From contig JAXRKP010000817.1 of NCBI GenBank assembly GCA_037039925.1, positions 83,501-147,500 on the forward strand: 64,000 nt of DNA, in the 5' to 3' direction. Below the pieces are notes generated by a model that did not search any database, had not been told where the DNA came from, and worked only from the letters and a program-made list of their open reading frames with translations. This DNA comes from Doris montereyensis (lineage: Eukaryota; Mollusca; Gastropoda; Nudibranchia; Dorididae). Positions 60,490 through 64,000 of the stretch are shown here, one piece after another. Each line of letters starts with the position of its first letter. Position 1 is the stretch's first letter. The position numbers and the translations under genes are program-made.

Positions 60490-61555
60490 TTTTCTATGGA
60501 ATGATATACCGATGAAATTACACTGTAAAAGAATGGCCGTTCACGAGACTGCATAAAATGGCAACCCTCTTCCTTCTGTATATTAAGACGTGTTGATATA
60601 ATGTAAGTTTAATATTATCATGATGTATTCATATGACATAATAGTATATTATATGTATATTATATAAAGATGCATCTTCTTGTACTTAGGTTGTTAAAAT
60701 ACAGAAAACAGTGTCAATAGACAAACAAACATGTATTCTATTGATTATAATGTTGTATCCTTATTGATACTGAACCTAAGAGATCACAGAGGGAAAAATA
60801 TATATTAATATAGTTTTACCGCTATGACAGGTTTTATTTTCCTTTCTCCTCTCAAAACACCTCCTCTCAACCCAACCGTTCATCCATGAAAGATGATCGA
60901 CTCCGAGCTTCAAATTAGTGAAATTCTCCAGGCTATCTTCTCATGTAAATATCTCTAATTCTAGATCTAGACCTTATTCTCCTATTCTTTGGTCTTCTCT
61001 ATTTTCGTTCTTTCCCCTTTGACTTCTCCTTACCAGCCCTACATATCCTTTTTTTCTTCTTTTTGTTTCTCCTTTTCGATTATACTCATCCTCCTTATCA
61101 CCGTCTTCTCTCTCTTGGTTCTTCTCATCTCTCCTTCCCCCTCTTTCTTCTTCTTTTCTGTGTGGTATCTTCTGACATCCCACTGTGTAGTGCCTGTTGT
61201 TTTAAGGGTATAGAGAATTTTGGTTTATTGTCTGACGAAGGGTTATAGATCTACCCGAAACATCATAATGTTTGTTCTGTCTTTATTGATGAAAGTCACT
61301 TGTTGTCGTTCAGCAACCTTCTCCAGGCAATCTTTTATTATGTCACTACGGGTTGTGAGTCATGAAGTGTCAATATTGATGCTCCTTGCATAGCGATTCA
61401 GCCAGTGGCGCTTTTCTTTCTTTCTTTTTAAACATGAAAGCAAACACCGACAGAGTGAGGTAAGGCGTCCTGTCGAAAGTGACGATAAACAAGAACGTGA
61501 GACCAGAAGTTGAAACCCCATAGGGATTTAGATCTATTTCTTCATTGATTTTGAT
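60490..61555. other. No recognised gene
   Basis: TA-rich followed by a CT-rich pyrimidine stretch (about 60980-61165). No protein match. Confidence 0.4.
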
Positions 61556-61559
61556 TTCA

Positions 61560-61805
61560 CCCTCGTCCAAATCTAAGTTAATCTGGGGGAGGGGGTTGTT
61601 AGGATTTAAGATTTTGAATGGAGTTTCCTGTAAACAACCAAGCGATCTTTAATGTGCCGAGAGGGTTGTGATCTGCACACCTCCATTTCATCTTACATCT
61701 CCGATGGGGTTAGATGTCGATCCACCTACCTGGACCAGAGGGTAGGTTTTACTCTAAAAAAAAAAAAAAGGGAGATTTTTTTTCAACCATAGAGGCAAGA
61801 AAAGA
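61560..61805 (-). mobile_element. SINE family B, reverse, 3' part and body
   Basis: 'acaaccaagcgatctttaat', 'gttgtgatctgcacacctcc', 'ccacctacctggaccagagg', 'tttcaaccatagaggcaaga'. The head is missing or replaced. Confidence 0.75.
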
Positions 61806-61879
61806 AAGCCGAGATACAAAGCATTAAACTGAAAAACTATATGGCCAACATTTCTAATTAAACGTCTGATCGCCGTGTT

Positions 61880-61945
61880 GGCTTGTTTGTTTCATTGAAA
61901 TTTAATCCGTCCACTACAAATGGCTGTTTCAGGGTTAATTAAGCG
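61880..61945 (-). repeat. Repeat C fragment, reverse
   Basis: 'tgtttcattgaaatttaatc', 'cgtccactacaaatggctgt', 'ttcagggttaattaag' correspond to the 3' module of repeat C. Confidence 0.5.
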
Positions 61946-61969
61946 GAAAACAAGAGATAAAAACACCAA

Positions 61970-63183
61970 CACTTTCTTTCTTTCTTTCTTTATCAGCTCC
62001 CATTTTATCTTCCGGTATATGGGTTTTAGATACCCGAAATGATCTTTCTCCAGGCTGCCCTGTCCTGCCATTTTCTGTTTCCTTCCGTGAAAGTTAAATT
62101 TCTTTGCTTTAATGCCTCTTTTATATCTTCTTCCCACTTTATTCGGTCTTTTACCTTTGGGATTTAGCATTGTATACTGATTTAGCTATTCTATTGTCAT
62201 TCATTCTGTTTACATGCCCAAACCATCTCAATTGATTCATTTCTATCTTAGTTGTTATGCTTTCTGTTTTGGTTTGATCTCTTATTGTTGTGTTTCTGAT
62301 TTTGTCTCTTTTAGTTTTCCCTACTACTCTTTTTAGATATATCATTTCAGCTGCCTGCACTCTACTGTATTCCCTACTGTCTAAGGTCCAGGTTTCACTG
62401 CCATAGGAGAGTAGGACAATAAAATGTGTTGTATACTGCCATTTTGGTTTTTGTTGACAATTTTTGTTTACCTACAAATGTCTGTCATAGATGGTTATAT
62501 ATTGCATTTGCCTTTTGGATTCTCTGGCTGATTTCTTCTCTTAGTTTTCCACTTTGGGTTAATCATTACTTCTAAGTAATTGTAGCTTTGAACTTGTTCT
62601 AAATTCTCTCTGCCTAATTTAAGATGTTGTGTTTTAAGCTTCACAAGTTACTAGCATTGTTTTGGTTTTCTTTGCATTTACTCTCATTCCTCTTTTATTT
62701 AATTCATTATTCATTATGTTGATATTTGACTGGAGGCCCCTTTTTGAGTTTCCAAACAGAACTAAATCATCAGCAACTGAAAGCATTGATACATTTACTG
62801 ATTTGAGCTTCCACATACCTACATTCATTTTTCATGTTTGAGGATGCCTTTGCGACTGAATCCATAAATGTGATAAACGAAAGAGGACTTAGAACACAAC
62901 CCTGTCTTACTCCTATTTCTATTTTTCTATTATTTGTCTAATTGTAAATATGTGGTCTTGTACACTTCTTCCTGGTCTAAATCCACTCTGGCGTTATTCC
63001 ATCTGATCCTCTACTCTTTTCCTTAGTCTCATTTTCAGACTCTTGGCATACACTTTTCCTCGTACGCTAAGTAGTGATATCCCTCTATAGTTTGAGCATT
63101 CCATAGTTGACCTTTTCTTATGTATTGGTACTACCGCTCCCCTTTTCCAGTCGTCTGGCACTTGTTTGGACTTCCATGCTTCT

Positions 63184-63267
<84 letters not shown>

Positions 63268-64000
63268 GTTTGTCTGCCTCTCTCCTTTGGTTTTTAATCA
63301 TTTCTGGATAAACTTGATCTGCTCCTGGGGCTTTTCCTAATTTTATTTTTCTTATAGCTGTTTGAAGTTCTTCCATTAATATATCTACATCTTCAGCTGT
63401 CTCCTCTTGATTACTTGTTACTCTTACTAATTGATCTTTACTCCTTGTTTCATACGTTCTGGAGGGATTATGTAATTGGTGAAAATGATTTCTCCATGTT
63501 CCCTGATCTTGCTGTCTTCTTTCATTGTTTCTCCTTTGGCATTCTTAATTTGTCGTATTAGGCATGCTTTGGTGTTTCTCATACTCTTCATTGCTCCCCA
63601 GAACAGCTTTTGATTTCCTTGATAGCTTTCTTGAAGTCTTTTGTCCAAACCCTTCCCATTCTTCCTGTTTTGCTTTCCTAACTTCCTCTTTTGCGAAAGT
63701 TCTTTTACTCACGTAATATATCTATTCCTCTGGTCTCTTTGTTTGTAAGTATTTCTTCCAGGCATCCTTCTTTTCTTTGATCTTAGTCTTGACGTTCTCA
63801 TTCCACCATGCTGTTCTTTTCCTATCTCCTTTAATTTGTTTCCTACCACAAACCTCTTCAGTACAACCCAGGAGTGTTTTTTTAAAATACACCTGCCACT
63901 TTTCTTCTATTGTGTTATCATTCAGATCCATCTGTCTTTCAGTGATAAACCTTTTTATCCTAGATTGGTATATCTGTTGTACTACTCGTTGTTTTAGTTC
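61970..64000 (-). pseudogene. LINE ORF2 remnant, reverse, runs off the window
   Basis: Read from high to low coordinates: linker after the endonuclease (KWQVYFKKTLLGCTEEVCGR; WWNENVKTKIKEKKDAWKKY, 63722-63931), then MKSMRNTKACLIRQIKNAKG (63427-63648), reverse transcriptase start (IRKIKLGKAPGADQVYPEMI, 63131-63376) broken by a (TA)n run, the catalytic region as SVADDLVLFGNSKRGLQSNI (62634-62828; Val where Tyr or Phe is usual before ADD), then the C-terminal tail (LKRVVGKTKRDKIRN; MNQLRWFGHVNRMNDNRIAK, 62151-62360) and an (AAAG)n 3' tail near 61974-61992. Stops and shifts make it inactive. Same family as 31.4-34.1 kb. Confidence 0.85.
63186..63264. repeat. (TA)n microsatellite inside LINE reverse transcriptase
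   Basis: About 40 TA dinucleotides lie between the PEMIK part of the reverse transcriptase and the 'HGSPNKCQTTGK' part. Confidence 0.97.

Overview
This window is eukaryotic (animal) genomic DNA, AT-rich and packed with repeats. Coding capacity sits in short exons with GT/AG borders. There are dispersed tRNA-derived SINEs, LINE, piggyBac, Helitron and MULE remnants, long CT/GA/TA microsatellites and minisatellites. The two recognisable host genes are animal genes. The repeat style (frequent TAGATC motifs, tRNA-SINEs with box B, CT-rich arrays) suggests a lophotrochozoan, perhaps a gastropod mollusc; that placement is inference, not shown by the sequence.

Layout. 1-15.3 kb: no recognised coding gene; microsatellites, a 1.3-kb minisatellite at 2.57-3.91 kb, tRNA-SINE copies (here 'SINE B') and a second dispersed repeat (here 'repeat C'). 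15.34-28.29 kb (+): fourteen exons of a SMARCD/BAF60 gene, a SWI/SNF (BAF) chromatin-remodelling subunit; the N-terminal exon(s) are not identified. Its introns carry SINEs, a 0.74-kb piggyBac-type element with TTAA and terminal inverted repeats, and a minisatellite. 31.4-34.1 kb (+): decayed LINE with another LINE 3' end nested inside it. 34.9-49.9 kb: a nest of dead transposons, namely SINE B (-), piggyBac transposase, MULE transposase, Helitron Rep, a 9.1-kb tandem array of ~425-bp units, Helitron helicase, and a transposase-like ORF with a DSCxGQNKN motif. 51.0-57.6 kb (-): five coding exons of a PMF1/Nnf1-like MIS12 kinetochore subunit. 59.4-64 kb: SINEs, repeat C and a second LINE of the same family running off the right edge on the minus strand.

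The most unusual structure is the array at about 37.2-46.3 kb. Each unit holds an exon-like segment encoding a Cys/His zinc-knuckle-like peptide, a good 3' splice-site sequence before it and GTATGT after it. The array lies between the Rep and helicase parts of one Helitron, and its first unit is in open frame with the Helitron peptide.

The conserved host exons contain several single-base length differences, mostly in short homopolymers, that break frame although splice sites and protein matches stay intact. This looks like consensus error in a long-read assembly more than gene death. The window alone cannot settle it. Domain calls were made by eye from protein motifs; no search was run.
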